From: Euhalothece natronophila Z-M001 | Lineage (GTDB): Bacteria > Cyanobacteriota > Cyanobacteriia > Cyanobacteriales > Rubidibacteraceae | DNA: 64,000 nucleotides | Assembly: GCF_007904085.1 (NCBI RefSeq) | Contig: NZ_CP042326.1 | Coordinates: forward strand, 372,001-436,000 | Reading direction: 5' to 3' | Shown: one piece after another, positions 47,557 through 61,520 of the stretch | Numbering within the stretch: the first letter of the stretch is position 1 | Layout: every line of letters starts with the position of its first letter | Translations under genes and position numbers: made by a program | Notes under the pieces: model-generated | The model's database searches: none | Seen by the model: only the letters and a program-made list of their open reading frames with translations | What the model was told of the DNA's origin: nothing

Positions 47557-48114
47557 ATGACGGAAGAGTTAATTGAAATTGGGACAATTATTTCTCCTCA
47601 TGGCATTAAAGGAGAAGTAAAGGTTTATCCTGATTCGGATTTTCCGGAACGATTTGAAACGCCGGGAAAGCGTTGGTTAAAACGGCCTAATGTTGAGGAA
47701 TTGGAGCTAGTTACCCTCAAAAAAGGGTATTATTTGCCAGGGAAACAGCGTTACGTTTTAACCCTAAAAGAGGTGAGAGATCGTAATCAGGCAGAAGCGT
47801 TAAAAAAAAGTAAATTATTTGCCCAAAAGCGCGATCGTCCTCAATTAGCAGAAAATGAATATCATGTGGCTGATTTAATTGATTTAAAGGTAATTGACCA
47901 AGAAACGGGAAAATTCCTTGGCACTGTGGTTGATCTTTATTCGGCAGGGAATGATCTCTTAGTTGTGCGGTTAGATGAGCCTTTTTCTGAAGCGTCTTCC
48001 TCTTCTAAACAGGTGCTCATTCCTTTTGTCAAAGAGATTGTTCCTGTGGTTGATTTCAAACAAAAAGAATTAAAAGTTAGCCTTCCCCCCGGGTTACTAG
48101 ATTTAAACGGTTAA
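47557..48114 (+). CDS. rimM: Ribosome maturation factor RimM
   Basis: From ATG at 47557 the 185-residue product has the RimM N-domain (IEIGTIISPHGIKGEVKVYP) and the PRC-barrel C-domain with YHVADLIDLKVIDQETGKFL and VLIPFVKEIVPVVDFKQKEL, quoted at the ends. RimM helps assemble the 30S head by binding S19. A TTG-initiated five-codon extension to 47542 is possible but unlikely. The DegT gene lies tail to tail with overlapping ends. Confidence 0.95.
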   Translation: MTEELIEIGTIISPHGIKGEVKVYPDSDFPERFETPGKRWLKRPNVEELELVTLKKGYYLPGKQRYVLTLKEVRDRNQAEALKKSKLFAQKRDRPQLAENEYHVADLIDLKVIDQETGKFLGTVVDLYSAGNDLLVVRLDEPFSEASSSSKQVLIPFVKEIVPVVDFKQKELKVSLPPGLLDLNG

Positions 48115-49244
48115 TTGTCTGGTTCCAAAGTTTCTTTCATCAAAGTTTTAATGGCAGTTGCTACTTGGTCTTGTTCTTGATGAGATAATCCAGGAAACAT
48201 GGGTAAAGAGAGCACTTCTTGCGCCATTTGTTCACTAATGGGGAAGTCTCCTTTCTCATAGCCTAAGTGCTTATATGCTGGTTGAAGATGGAGGGGAAAG
48301 GGATAATAGATCATGGAACCAATGCCCTGTTGTTGTAAGTGAGAGCGCAGCTGATCTCGATATTGTCGGGAAATGCGGATTGTATATTGATTCCAAACGC
48401 CTTCTCCCCGGGCTAACTCAGTGGGAAGGAGAATGTTGTCAACTTGAGATAATAAGTCCTGATAGCGTTTGGCAATTTCTCGCCGTTGCTTATTCCAAAA
48501 TTCAAGATAGGGAAGTTTAATCAATAAAATTGCGGCTTGTAGGGTATCTAAGCGACTGTTCATGCCAATGCTTTCTTGTTTATACTTTTCTCGTTGTCCA
48601 TGATTGGCTAAGATACGGGCGGTTTTAGCCAGTTCAGGGTTATTGGTGACTAAAGCCCCACCATCGCCACAGCCTCCTAAATTTTTGGTGGGAAAGAAGC
48701 TAAAACACCCCACCTCTCCCCAACTACCAACAGGTTGATTTTGCCAAGTTGCCCCCGTGGCTTGAGCGCAGTCTTCAATTACCCAGAGATTATGTGCTTT
48801 CGCAATTCTCATTAATTCTGTCATATTGACAGGTTGACCAAATAGGTGAATGGGAATGATGGCTTTGGTATTTTTGGTAATTGCTGTTTCCACTTTTTCA
48901 AGATTCAAGTTAAAAGTGGGAGTGGCAATATCGACAAAGACTGGTTTGGCTCCCGTCATTGCAATCACTTCGGCGGTGGCGGCAAAGGTAAAAGGGGCGG
49001 TGATGACTTCGTCTCCTTTGCCAATATTGAGAGCACGAAGGGCTAAATAAAGGGCATCGGTTCCGGAGTTGCAGGAAACACAGTGCGTGACCCCGACATT
49101 GGCGGCTAATTGGGTTTCTAGGCTTGTGACTGCAGAGCCACCAATGTATTGTCCGGAACTCAGAACGTCTGTAACCGCTTTACTGATTTGGTCGTTAAGG
49201 AGATGGTATTGTCGAGTTAGATCAATGGGAGGAATGGCAGTCAT
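48111..49244 (-). CDS. DegT/DnrJ/EryC1 family PLP aminotransferase
   Basis: From ATG at 49244 the 377-residue protein has MTAIPPIDLTRQY, then CNSGTDALYLALRALNIGKG and the PLP-lysine segment FSFFPTKNLGGCGDGGALVT (K187, quoted as a 20-residue core). The family makes amino sugars for surface polysaccharides or nucleotide-sugar antigens. The frame is open 83 codons further upstream, but that part is read from antisense of fetB and is not protein-like. Its start and the start of the fetB-like gene are only 4 nt apart on opposite strands. Confidence 0.88.
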   Translation of the reverse strand: MTAIPPIDLTRQYHLLNDQISKAVTDVLSSGQYIGGSAVTSLETQLAANVGVTHCVSCNSGTDALYLALRALNIGKGDEVITAPFTFAATAEVIAMTGAKPVFVDIATPTFNLNLEKVETAITKNTKAIIPIHLFGQPVNMTELMRIAKAHNLWVIEDCAQATGATWQNQPVGSWGEVGCFSFFPTKNLGGCGDGGALVTNNPELAKTARILANHGQREKYKQESIGMNSRLDTLQAAILLIKLPYLEFWNKQRREIAKRYQDLLSQVDNILLPTELARGEGVWNQYTIRISRQYRDQLRSHLQQQGIGSMIYYPFPLHLQPAYKHLGYEKGDFPISEQMAQEVLSLPMFPGLSHQEQDQVATAIKTLMKETLEPDN

Positions 49245-49248
49245 TATT

Positions 49249-50019
49249 ATGTTGATTGAGTTAGAGGCAATTGATTGGGTGCTGACAATTGTTTTAATAG
49301 GTATTGCCCTTAGTCTATCGCGTTGGCAAAAAATCGGGCTAGAGGAACAGTTATTAGTCAGTGCGGCTCGGTCAATTTTACAGTTAGTGGTGGCTGGATA
49401 TCTTCTCGAGTTGGTATTTAGTCTGGAAACGGTTTGGGGGGTATTAGGGGTAATTTTGCTGATGGTACTAATGGGAACCTTGGTTACTCGCAATCGCGTG
49501 TCGCAAAAACTGTCCCGTTTAGTTTGGATTGCTGGTGGTAGTTTGTTATTAACAACGGGTTTAACCTTGTCTTATGTGATTTTGTTAATGATTCAGCCAC
49601 CCACTTGGTATGATCCCCAATATGCAATTCCCTTGGCTGGAATAATTATTGGTAGTGCGGTGAATGCAGCGACTATTGCTGGGGAACGGTTAGTGAGTAG
49701 TCTCGAAACTCATCGAGGGGAAATTGAAACCCATTTGTCTTTGGGGGCTACCCCTTCTGACGCGATCGCGCTTTATCGTCGTCAAGCGATTCGGGCTGGA
49801 CTTTTACCCCATCTTAATCAAATGGCATTAGTGGGGATTGTTACTTTACCTGGAATTTTAACGGGTCAACTTTTAGGAGGAGTCACTCCTCTCAATGCCG
49901 TTTCTTATCAAATTGTTATTTTATTGGTTCTTGCTTTTGCTAATTTACTGGCAACTTTTTTAATCACGGCGGGAATTTACCGTCAATTTTTTACCCCAGA
50001 AGCCCAACTGCGGTTTTAA
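49249..50019 (+). CDS. fetB: FetB/UPF0014 family ABC permease
   Basis: The 256-residue product has about seven hydrophobic segments and the diagnostic UPF0014 region IPLAGIIIGSAVNAATIAGE followed by ETHLSLGATPSDAIALYRRQ and LPGILTGQLLGGVTP. FetB with the ATPase FetA exports iron or aids oxidative stress resistance in enterobacteria. The ATPase gene is not adjacent. The start may be 49249 or 49234; a GGGAGGA at 49227-49233 sits in the upstream gene, 15 nt before the first. Confidence 0.8.
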   Translation: MLIELEAIDWVLTIVLIGIALSLSRWQKIGLEEQLLVSAARSILQLVVAGYLLELVFSLETVWGVLGVILLMVLMGTLVTRNRVSQKLSRLVWIAGGSLLLTTGLTLSYVILLMIQPPTWYDPQYAIPLAGIIIGSAVNAATIAGERLVSSLETHRGEIETHLSLGATPSDAIALYRRQAIRAGLLPHLNQMALVGIVTLPGILTGQLLGGVTPLNAVSYQIVILLVLAFANLLATFLITAGIYRQFFTPEAQLRF

Positions 50020-50114
50020 TCGCCTTTGTTCATTCACAAACTATAGTCTCGCAGTAATTCACCAAACAGATGAGAGAATAAACTAGTGAGAAAACACTAC
50101 CTGCGTGTCTAATA

Positions 50115-51755
50115 ATGGTTAAGACAATCTATCCTATTCAAACGGAAAGCCTAAATTCTCAAGAGAAAGAACTTCATCAAGAACGAGTCATCGCTGCCTT
50201 TGATATCGGGACAAATTCTATTCACATGGTAATTGTGAAAATTGATCCCTCGCTTCCAGCTTTTAATATTATTGCTCGGGAAAAAGATACTGTGAGACTC
50301 GGCGATCGCGATCCGAAAACAGGATTTTTAACCCTAGATGCGATGGAACGAGCCATGTCCACCCTACAACGGGGTCAAGAATTAGCCCGCAGTTTTAATG
50401 CTGAAGAAATTGTCGCTGTCGCAACAAGCGCGGTTAGAGAAGCCCCCAATGGTCGCGAATTCATTAAAACGGTTCGGGAAGAGTTGGGGTTAACCATTGA
50501 TCTCATTTCTGGACAAGAGGAAGCCCGACGCATCTATTTAGGGGTACTCTCAGCGATGGAGTTTAATGAGAAACCTCATGCCATTATTGACATTGGCGGG
50601 GGATCCACTGAGTTAATTTTAGGGAATGGTCAAGAACCGCGCTCATTAAGTAGCACAAAAGTCGGGGCAGTACGCCTAGCTCAAGAATATATTACCACTG
50701 ACCCGATTAATAATAAAGAGCTAAAATTTCTGCAAGCCTATATTCGGGGTAGTATGGAACGCCCCGTCGAGGAATTAAACGCACAATTATCTCCAGAAGA
50801 AACCATTAGTTTAGTCGGAACATCGGGAACGATTGAATGTTTAGCGACGATTCATGCTAAGGAGAAATTAAATAGCAATCCTAATCCACTTCAGGGATAT
50901 TCTTTTACTACCAAAGATTTAGAAGATATTGTTAAGTTATTAGCTTCTTTGGATGTTAAAAAACGGGCTGATTTACCCGGAATGTCTGACCGACGGGCGG
51001 AAATTATTCTCCCGGGAGCAATGATTTTATTGGAAACAATGAAGTTACTGGGAGTTGATGAAATTACGATTTGTGAGCGAGCTTTACGGGAAGGGGTGAT
51101 TGTTGATTGGATGTTAACTCATGGTTTGATAGAGAATCGCCTGCGGTATCAAAGTTCAGTGCGCGATCGCAGTGTAATTCACATTGCTCAAAAGTATCAG
51201 GTTGATCTTGATTATAGTCAGCGAGTTGCTAATTTTGCGCTTAGTATATTTGATCAAACTCAAGGAAAATTACATCAGTGGGGAAGTTGGGAACGAGAAC
51301 TTTTATGGGTAGCGGCGATTCTTCATAATTGTGGTTTTTATGTTAGCCATGCCGCTCATCATAAGCATTCTTATTATCTAATTCGTCATGCGGAATTATT
51401 AGGATTTACAGAAAATGAGCTAGAAATTATCGCTAATATTGCTCGCTATCATCGTAAAAGTAAGCCAAAGAAAAAACATGAAAATTACCAAAATCTTCCT
51501 GATAAAAATGCTCGTAAATTTGTTAGTGAAGTAAGTGCCATTTTACGATTAGCAATTGCCCTTGATCGCCGACAAATTGGAGCAATTACAGCCTTTAATT
51601 GCTATTATAAGGAGGAGGAAAAAGAATTACATCTAGAATTATTTCCTAAAGATAAAAATGATGACTGTGCTTTAGAGTTTTGGAACTTAGAACAGAAGAA
51701 AGGAATTTTTGAAAACCAATATGGTGTAAAAGTAATTGCTTATCTATCCGTCTAA
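50115..51755 (+). CDS. ppx: Exopolyphosphatase (Ppx/GppA family)
   Basis: The 546-residue protein has the actin-like ATPase fold: AAFDIGTNSIHMVIVKI (about 28-44), IDIGGGSTELILGNGQE (about 157-173) and the RADLPGMSDRRAEIILPGA segment (about 285-303). A C-terminal HD-like region contains AAILHNCGFYVSHAAHHKHS. Such proteins hydrolyse terminal phosphate from polyphosphate or pppGpp. Its last 12 nt overlap the end of the SLC13 gene on the other strand. Confidence 0.92.
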   Translation: MVKTIYPIQTESLNSQEKELHQERVIAAFDIGTNSIHMVIVKIDPSLPAFNIIAREKDTVRLGDRDPKTGFLTLDAMERAMSTLQRGQELARSFNAEEIVAVATSAVREAPNGREFIKTVREELGLTIDLISGQEEARRIYLGVLSAMEFNEKPHAIIDIGGGSTELILGNGQEPRSLSSTKVGAVRLAQEYITTDPINNKELKFLQAYIRGSMERPVEELNAQLSPEETISLVGTSGTIECLATIHAKEKLNSNPNPLQGYSFTTKDLEDIVKLLASLDVKKRADLPGMSDRRAEIILPGAMILLETMKLLGVDEITICERALREGVIVDWMLTHGLIENRLRYQSSVRDRSVIHIAQKYQVDLDYSQRVANFALSIFDQTQGKLHQWGSWERELLWVAAILHNCGFYVSHAAHHKHSYYLIRHAELLGFTENELEIIANIARYHRKSKPKKKHENYQNLPDKNARKFVSEVSAILRLAIALDRRQIGAITAFNCYYKEEEKELHLELFPKDKNDDCALEFWNLEQKKGIFENQYGVKVIAYLSV

Positions 51756-53540
51756 GCCATAAAACCAAATGATCAAGAAAGGGGTGATAATCCCTTGAAT
51801 TAAACTTAGGGGTGCGCCGAAACGGGTAAAGTCTGCGAAACGATAACCTCCTGGGCTGTAAACCATAGTGTTGGTTTGATAGCCAATGGGAGTCATAAAG
51901 CTATTAGAAGCAGCAAAAGTAACCGTAAACATCACTGCAAAAGGGTTTAATGTGAGAGATTCTGCTACTTTGGCAGCAATGGGGATCATTAAAATAACTG
52001 ACGCATTATTAGATAAGACTTCTGTAAGTATGGTAGTGGCAAAATAGAAAAAGACTAATACCCAAAATCCTGAAAAATTATTACCAATAAAGAGAAGTTG
52101 ATTAGCTAGCCATTCTGTTGCCCCAGAATTTTCCATTGCAATTCCCATGGGAATTAAACCAGCCAAAAGAAAGATAACATCCCAACGAATTGCCCCATAA
52201 ATTTCTCCTGGTTTTAAACAACCTGTAAATACCATGACGGCAACTCCCGTTAAAGCACTGACTAAAATAGGTAAAATATTAAAAGCAGCAGTTACAATAA
52301 CTCCTAAAATAATTGCCACTGCGATTGGTGCTTTGTCTTCTCTTAATCCTTCCCGACTACTTTGTTCAATGACTAATAATTCTCTCGTGGTTTGAAAACC
52401 AGCTAAACTTTCTCTTGGCCCCTGAACTAATAATAAATCCCCAAAACGAAGGGGAACTTGCCCCAAACGATCGCGCAATACGTCTTCTCCTCGCCGAATT
52501 GCTAGCACCGTTGAATTATATCGTTGACGAAAGCGTAATTCTTTTAAGGTTGCTCCCACTAGACGGGAATTAGAGAGAATTAAAACTTCTGCAATTCCTT
52601 CTTCATTATCGGTTAATTGTGAAGTAATATTATTATCTTGAAATTTTACATCAGGGAGAATATCTAATCCTTTTTCTTCACGAATCCGTAATAACTCTTC
52701 TTTAGAACCGCGCACTAATAAAATATCCCCTGCCAGCAAGACTTTATCCGCTAAAGGTTGAGAGAAATGAATCCCATCTCTAATAATTTCTAAAACATCA
52801 ATATCAAATTTTCGTTGCACTTCACTAGAACGAAGGGTTTGTTTAATTAAATTAGAGCGAGGAGAAATGACTAATTCGCTAACGTAATCTTTTAATTGAT
52901 AGCTATTTTCAACAGATCCATTATTTGTTGGATTACGCTTGGGTAAAAGCCATGTCGAGGCAAAGGAAAGATAAATTAAACCAACAATAAATTTGATTAA
53001 CCCCACTTCTGTAAATTGAAAGAGCCCAAATTCACCATAACCTAATTGCTGAGAAATACTACTCGCTAAAAGATTAGTCGAAGTCCCAATTAAAGTAACT
53101 GTCCCCCCTAGAATTGCGGCATAAGATAAGGGCATCAGCATTTTAGAAACAGGGATATTTTGCTTTTTGCACCAATTTTCAATAACGGGGATAAAGACAG
53201 CAACCACTGGGGTATTGTTAATAAAAGAGGCAACTGAGCCAGCAAGTCCACCCATGACAAAAATTTGTCGAGAACTATTTTTACCACCCCATTTAAGTAA
53301 CCAGTCTCCAATAATTTGAATTGCCCCTGTTTTAGAAATTCCAGCACTCAAAATAAACATTGCCATGACAGTAATAGTTGCGGGATTACTAAAGCCAGAA
53401 ATTCCTTCTTCTGGGGTGACAATTCCCAGTAACATTAAGACAATCGCAACTACGAGAGCCGTAAAATCTACAGGAAACCACTCGAATGCAAAACAAATAA
53501 AAGCAACAATTAAAATTAGGAGTGTTAGCGCGATCGACAT
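51744..53540 (-). CDS. SLC13-type permease with two RCK_C (TrkA-C) domains
   Basis: The 598-residue protein has N-terminal helices ending in the substrate loop INNTPVVAVFIPV, two soluble TrkA-C-like domains in the middle (about 210-385, with LLAGDILLVRGSKEELLRI and FGDLLLVQGPRESLAGFQ) and a second half with TEVLSNNASVILMIPIA. The (N)NTP and (N)NASV pairs match divalent-anion/Na+ symporters of the sulfate/dicarboxylate group (SLC13/CitM), sulfate in cyanobacterial SLC13 proteins being the best guess. The substrate is not fixed by sequence. Confidence 0.88.
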   Translation of the reverse strand: MSIALTLLILIVAFICFAFEWFPVDFTALVVAIVLMLLGIVTPEEGISGFSNPATITVMAMFILSAGISKTGAIQIIGDWLLKWGGKNSSRQIFVMGGLAGSVASFINNTPVVAVFIPVIENWCKKQNIPVSKMLMPLSYAAILGGTVTLIGTSTNLLASSISQQLGYGEFGLFQFTEVGLIKFIVGLIYLSFASTWLLPKRNPTNNGSVENSYQLKDYVSELVISPRSNLIKQTLRSSEVQRKFDIDVLEIIRDGIHFSQPLADKVLLAGDILLVRGSKEELLRIREEKGLDILPDVKFQDNNITSQLTDNEEGIAEVLILSNSRLVGATLKELRFRQRYNSTVLAIRRGEDVLRDRLGQVPLRFGDLLLVQGPRESLAGFQTTRELLVIEQSSREGLREDKAPIAVAIILGVIVTAAFNILPILVSALTGVAVMVFTGCLKPGEIYGAIRWDVIFLLAGLIPMGIAMENSGATEWLANQLLFIGNNFSGFWVLVFFYFATTILTEVLSNNASVILMIPIAAKVAESLTLNPFAVMFTVTFAASNSFMTPIGYQTNTMVYSPGGYRFADFTRFGAPLSLIQGIITPFLIIWFYGLDG

Positions 53541-53577
53541 ATCAGTTTATTGGGGTTAATTAGTATTGGTTATTAAA

Positions 53578-55104
53578 TTAAGCGCGATCTAATGCTCGAT
53601 ATTGAATGGCTTCCGCAATATGAGAGGATTGAATTGTCTCTTCTTCTGCTAGATCAGCGATCGTACGCGCAACTTTCAAAATCCGATCCATTGCCCTCGC
53701 AGACAGTCCTAACTTGCGAATTGCATTTTCTAACAAAGTACGGCTGGTATCATCGAGTTGGCAATATTTTCGTAACTCCTGACTTTGCATTTGGGCATTG
53801 TAAGTAATTGTATTTTCTTTGTCAAAGCGATGACGCGCCATTTCCCTAGCACGAATGACTCTTTTTCTAACAACTTCTGAGGGTTCTCCTGTTCCCTGTT
53901 TAGTCATTTCTTCTGGCTTTAAACGGTTAACACTCACTTGTAAATCAATACGATCCATCAGTGGCCCTGATAATTTTGCCCAATACTTTTGTCTCACATA
54001 AGGAGAACAACTACAAGCCTGAATCGGATCGCCATAATAACCACAAGGGCAAGGATTGGTACTGGCAATTAACGTAAATCCTGCAGGAAAAATAACCGAT
54101 TGACGAGTGCGAGAAACGGTAACATATCCATCTTCAAGAGGCTGACGGAGAAATTCCAAAACATTACGCTTAAACTCAGTTAACTCATCTAGATAAAGAA
54201 TCCCCTTATGGGCAAGAGAAATTTCCCCAGGACGAGGAAAACTCCCTCCTCCCACTAAAGCTGGCCCTGATGCGGAATGATGCGGACTCCGAAACGGTCT
54301 TTCCCTAACCAGTGATCCTCGATTTTTCAAAAACCCTGCCACAGAATACACTTGTGAAACTTCTAAGGCTTCTGCAAAAGATAGAGGTGGTAAAATCCCA
54401 GGTAAGCGTTTCGCCAGCATTGTTTTGCCACTGCCCGGTGGCCCCACTAAAATGAGATTATGCCCCCCAGACGCAGCAATTTCTAGGGCGCGACGAGCAT
54501 GGGCTTGCCCTTTGACATCTTTTAAATCAGCACTAATCGCGTTTTCTTTAGCCAGTTCTTGCTTGGCATTCAATTTTATCGGCTGATGCTTTTCTGGTTG
54601 GTTCAGAAATTGAGCCACTTCTGAAAGGTGCTTAAAGCCATAAACCGTGAGTCCCTCCACTACAGCCGCTTCTTGAGCATTATCAATCGGAACAACAATT
54701 CCTGCCATCCCTATTGTTTTCGCCGTGGCTGCGATGGGTAAAACGCCAGAAATTGGTCTTAAACTCCCATCTAAAGACACTTCCCCTAAAAATAAGTGAT
54801 CCCCTAATAAACTCCCATCTACTTGTTCTGAAGCCGCTAACATTCCCACACTAATGGGTAAATCAAAACTTGGTCCCTCTTTCCGTAAATCAGCAGGAGT
54901 CAGATTAATCACAATTTTCCGCATAGGAAAAGCAAAGCCTGAATTTTTCAGGGCCGCTTTGACCCTTTCCCGTGATTCCTGTACTGCTGTATCTGGAAGT
55001 CCCACCACAACAATTGCAGGGAGTCCTCCTGCAACATCTACTTCTACTCCCACTTTGACCGCATCTATCCCGACAATCGCAGCACTCCAAATCCTAGCAA
55101 GCAT
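53578..55104 (-). CDS. comM: YifB/ComM family Mg-chelatase-like AAA ATPase
   Basis: The 508-residue protein has an N-terminal Lon-like domain (GLPAIVVVGLPDTAVQESRE), a central AAA+ ATPase with Walker A GPPGSGKTM (about 223), FRSPHHSASGPALVGGG and GEISLAHKGILYLDELTEF, and a C-terminal cysteine-rich turn NPCPCGYYGD. ComM drives branch migration during natural transformation in some bacteria; many cyanobacteria are transformable. The start at 55104 is followed by a normal family beginning (MLARIWSAAIVGIDA). Confidence 0.93.
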   Translation of the reverse strand: MLARIWSAAIVGIDAVKVGVEVDVAGGLPAIVVVGLPDTAVQESRERVKAALKNSGFAFPMRKIVINLTPADLRKEGPSFDLPISVGMLAASEQVDGSLLGDHLFLGEVSLDGSLRPISGVLPIAATAKTIGMAGIVVPIDNAQEAAVVEGLTVYGFKHLSEVAQFLNQPEKHQPIKLNAKQELAKENAISADLKDVKGQAHARRALEIAASGGHNLILVGPPGSGKTMLAKRLPGILPPLSFAEALEVSQVYSVAGFLKNRGSLVRERPFRSPHHSASGPALVGGGSFPRPGEISLAHKGILYLDELTEFKRNVLEFLRQPLEDGYVTVSRTRQSVIFPAGFTLIASTNPCPCGYYGDPIQACSCSPYVRQKYWAKLSGPLMDRIDLQVSVNRLKPEEMTKQGTGEPSEVVRKRVIRAREMARHRFDKENTITYNAQMQSQELRKYCQLDDTSRTLLENAIRKLGLSARAMDRILKVARTIADLAEEETIQSSHIAEAIQYRALDRA

Positions 55105-55156
55105 CTTTTTTCCTCAATTCTTTTTGCCAGTATAATGCGGTTTAGGGATAAAAGAA

Positions 55157-55189
55157 GTTAAAAAAAAACAAACCCCCCGTAAAGGGGGG
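55157..55189 (-). terminator. Intrinsic terminator of the rRNA operon
   Basis: On the minus strand, CCCCCC-tttac-GGGGGG (55173-55189) is followed by TTTGTTTTTTTTTAA, a strong rho-independent terminator just after 5S rRNA. It separates the rRNA operon from comM, which is transcribed in the same direction. Confidence 0.85.
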
Positions 55190-55198
55190 AAAGAAAAA

Positions 55199-55316
55199 AC
55201 CTGGCACCGAGCTATTTTCCCAGACAGTCACCCGTCAAGTATCTTCGCCGCTGCAGCGTTTCACTACCGAGTTCGGGATGGGTCGGAGTGGTTCCACTGC
55301 GCCTTCAGCACCAGGA
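55199..55316 (-). rRNA. rrf: 5S ribosomal RNA
   Basis: About 118 nt at the end of the operon contain the conserved 5S core CCGAACTCGGTAGTGAAACG and complementary ends TCCTGGTGCT / AGCTCGGTGCCAGG. Ends are set to within a few bases from the terminal helix. Confidence 0.93.
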
Positions 55317-55373
55317 AATGCTGTGGGTTCTGAAAGCAGAACCTTCAAGACTGCATGTCACCAAGATTAATGA

Positions 55374-58256
<2,883 letters not shown>

Positions 58257-58357
58257 TCGGTCTTGATTTGTGTCTTGGTGACTATGCAGTTTTCAAGGTT
58301 CTGGTCTGGACAAGCGTCCAGCAGTTGTTGAGCAGTCAACAGTGCTGAAGCTTGCAT

Positions 58358-58430
58358 GGAGGTAAGCGGACTCGAACCGCTGACTCCCTGCGTGCAAGGC
58401 AGGTGCTCTACCAGCTGAGCTATACCCCCG
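58358..58430 (-). tRNA. tRNA-Ala (anticodon TGC)
   Basis: In the 16S-23S spacer, the minus strand folds into a cloverleaf with acceptor GGGGGTA/TACCTCC, anticodon stem with loop TTTGCAC-type (anticodon TGC) and T-arm GCGG-TTCGAGT-CCGC. The discriminator is A; no CCA is encoded. Confidence 0.94.
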
Positions 58431-58434
58431 CTAT

Positions 58435-58508
<74 letters not shown>

Positions 58509-58606
58509 TTCCAAACCTAGATGGAAAAGCCTTCCACGACCGACCTTAGGAGTGCTAGATGTCTCTCTTACTTCTTTTTCAGAGCTGACTCTAGAAAGGT
58601 CTCCTT

Positions 58607-60109
<1,503 letters not shown>

Positions 60110-60314
60110 TGATGAGTTTTTGGCTCGATTTTTGGTTATGCTTTCACCGTTGCTTAACTCGTAAGTCTGGCTTCGGTGTCAGCAGGGTTTAGATAATAAT
60201 TTGACGTGGATGCTTTAACTATCTAGTAGTTAACGCTTGGCTTTTCCAACTATTAATTTGTCTAGGTTCAGAGGGCTCGCTATGGGGCGCGTTTCACCGC
60301 TTCCCTTTCGAGCG
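60110..60314 (-). other. Leader of the rRNA operon
   Basis: About 205 nt separate the predicted transcript start from mature 16S. The region should carry the 5' half of the 16S processing stem and antitermination signals, but I could not mark individual boxes with confidence. Confidence 0.5.
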
Positions 60315-60322
60315 CATTAACC

Positions 60323-60351
60323 AATATAGTGTGGATTTCTGGAAGTGTCAA
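60323..60351 (-). promoter_or_regulatory. rRNA operon promoter
   Basis: On the minus strand, TTGACA (plus 60346-60351) and TATATT (60323-60328) are separated by exactly 17 nt, a near-perfect sigma-70/SigA promoter. The start of transcription would fall near 60315. nadC is divergent with its ATG at 60463, about 110 nt away. Confidence 0.8.
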
Positions 60352-60462
60352 CCCTTTTTCTAAATTTTTTTCTACTTTTTTTCTTTTCCTTGGTTGATGG
60401 GGGGTCTAGCCTCTCAAAAATGTAAAATTAAAGGGCAAGGTAGTTTATAAAGACAAATAATT

Positions 60463-61314
60463 ATGGTGATGCTTCCGCCTAATGTGGTTTTAGAACCCTT
60501 ATTTCGAGAATGGCTACGAGAAGATATTGGACGAGGCGATCGCGCTACTGGTGCTATTACGGCAAACAATAATCCTGTACAGGAAGCAGTTTGGATGACT
60601 AAGCAAGCAGGGGTAATTGCTGGACTCCCTTTTGCAGAGAAAATTTTTAGCCTTCTTGGGAAAATTGATTGGCAACCACAAGTTACAGAAGGAAGTTTCT
60701 GTGAAAACCAAGTTAAACTCCTCCGTTGTCGCGCTGGTACCGATACGCTATTAACAGGGGAAAGGGTGGCGCTTAATTTAGTGATGCACTTGAGTGGCAT
60801 TGCTACACTCACCCATCACTACGCGGAAAAAATTGCTGACTTACCGACACAATTAGTTGATACGCGAAAAACGACCCCAGGGCTAAGACTGCTGGAAAAA
60901 TATGCCACACAAGTAGGAGGGGCAATGAATCATCGTTTTGGTTTAGATGATGCAGCCATGATTAAAGAAAACCATATTCAAGCGGCAGGGGGAATTACTA
61001 GCGCGATCGCGCAGTTACGGTCTAATCTACCCTATCCTTTAACCATTGAGGTAGAAACCACGAACGCCACAGAAGTAGAAGAAGCAATCGCCTCTAATGT
61101 GGATATTATTATGCTTGATAACATGGCTTTACCCTTAATCCGAGAAATGGTGGATTTAATTAAAAAGAAAAACTCAGCCATCAAAGTGGAAGCCTCAGGC
61201 AATATTAACCTGAATACCATTCGTGAAATCGCCGAAACTGGTGTTGATTATATTTCTACGAGCGCACCAATTACCCAAGCTAGTTGGCTAGATTTAAGTA
61301 TGACGCTTGTCTAA
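60463..61314 (+). CDS. nadC: Nicotinate-nucleotide pyrophosphorylase (carboxylating)
   Basis: The 283-residue enzyme makes nicotinate mononucleotide from quinolinate and PRPP. Motifs include REDIGRGDRAT (about 18-28), LNLVMHLSGIATLTHHY, DTRKTTPGLRLLEKYA (about 128-143), NHRFGLDDAAMIKENHI, IEVETTNATEVEEAI and the C-terminal EASGNINLNTIREIAETGVD. All the usual phosphoribosyl-binding residues are present. The start could be M1 or M3. It is divergent from the rRNA promoter. Confidence 0.96.
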   Translation: MVMLPPNVVLEPLFREWLREDIGRGDRATGAITANNNPVQEAVWMTKQAGVIAGLPFAEKIFSLLGKIDWQPQVTEGSFCENQVKLLRCRAGTDTLLTGERVALNLVMHLSGIATLTHHYAEKIADLPTQLVDTRKTTPGLRLLEKYATQVGGAMNHRFGLDDAAMIKENHIQAAGGITSAIAQLRSNLPYPLTIEVETTNATEVEEAIASNVDIIMLDNMALPLIREMVDLIKKKNSAIKVEASGNINLNTIREIAETGVDYISTSAPITQASWLDLSMTLV

Positions 61315-61356
61315 GCAGAAACAGAGAATGTTATGATAATATTGGTTTCCGTGTTT

Positions 61357-61430
61357 GGGTGCGTAACTCAGCTGGATAGAGTAGCGGACTTCTAATCCGC
61401 CTGTCGCAGGTTCGAGTCCTGCCGCACCTG
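61357..61430 (+). tRNA. tRNA-Arg (anticodon TCT)
   Basis: The cloverleaf has acceptor GGGTGCG with CGCACCT (G1-U72 wobble), D-arm ACTC...GAGT, anticodon stem GCGGA/TCCGC with loop CTTCTAA (anticodon TCT) and T-arm GCAGG-TTCGAGT-CCTGC. The discriminator is G. A run of seven T immediately follows and may end the transcript. Confidence 0.92.
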
Positions 61431-61520
61431 TTTTTTTCCTCGCTACACAAAACAATCATAAGGAAAAGCGATAGGATCGATGATATCTAAGCAATGATTT
61501 CCACCTAGAAAAAGATTTAT

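Noticed and set aside
48275-48520. Plus-strand ORF inside the DegT aminotransferase gene
   Set aside because: Antisense shadow of a conserved gene; no domain.
61321-61356. Promoter for tRNA-Arg (GATAAT near 61335)
   Set aside because: No -35 element at acceptable spacing could be identified.
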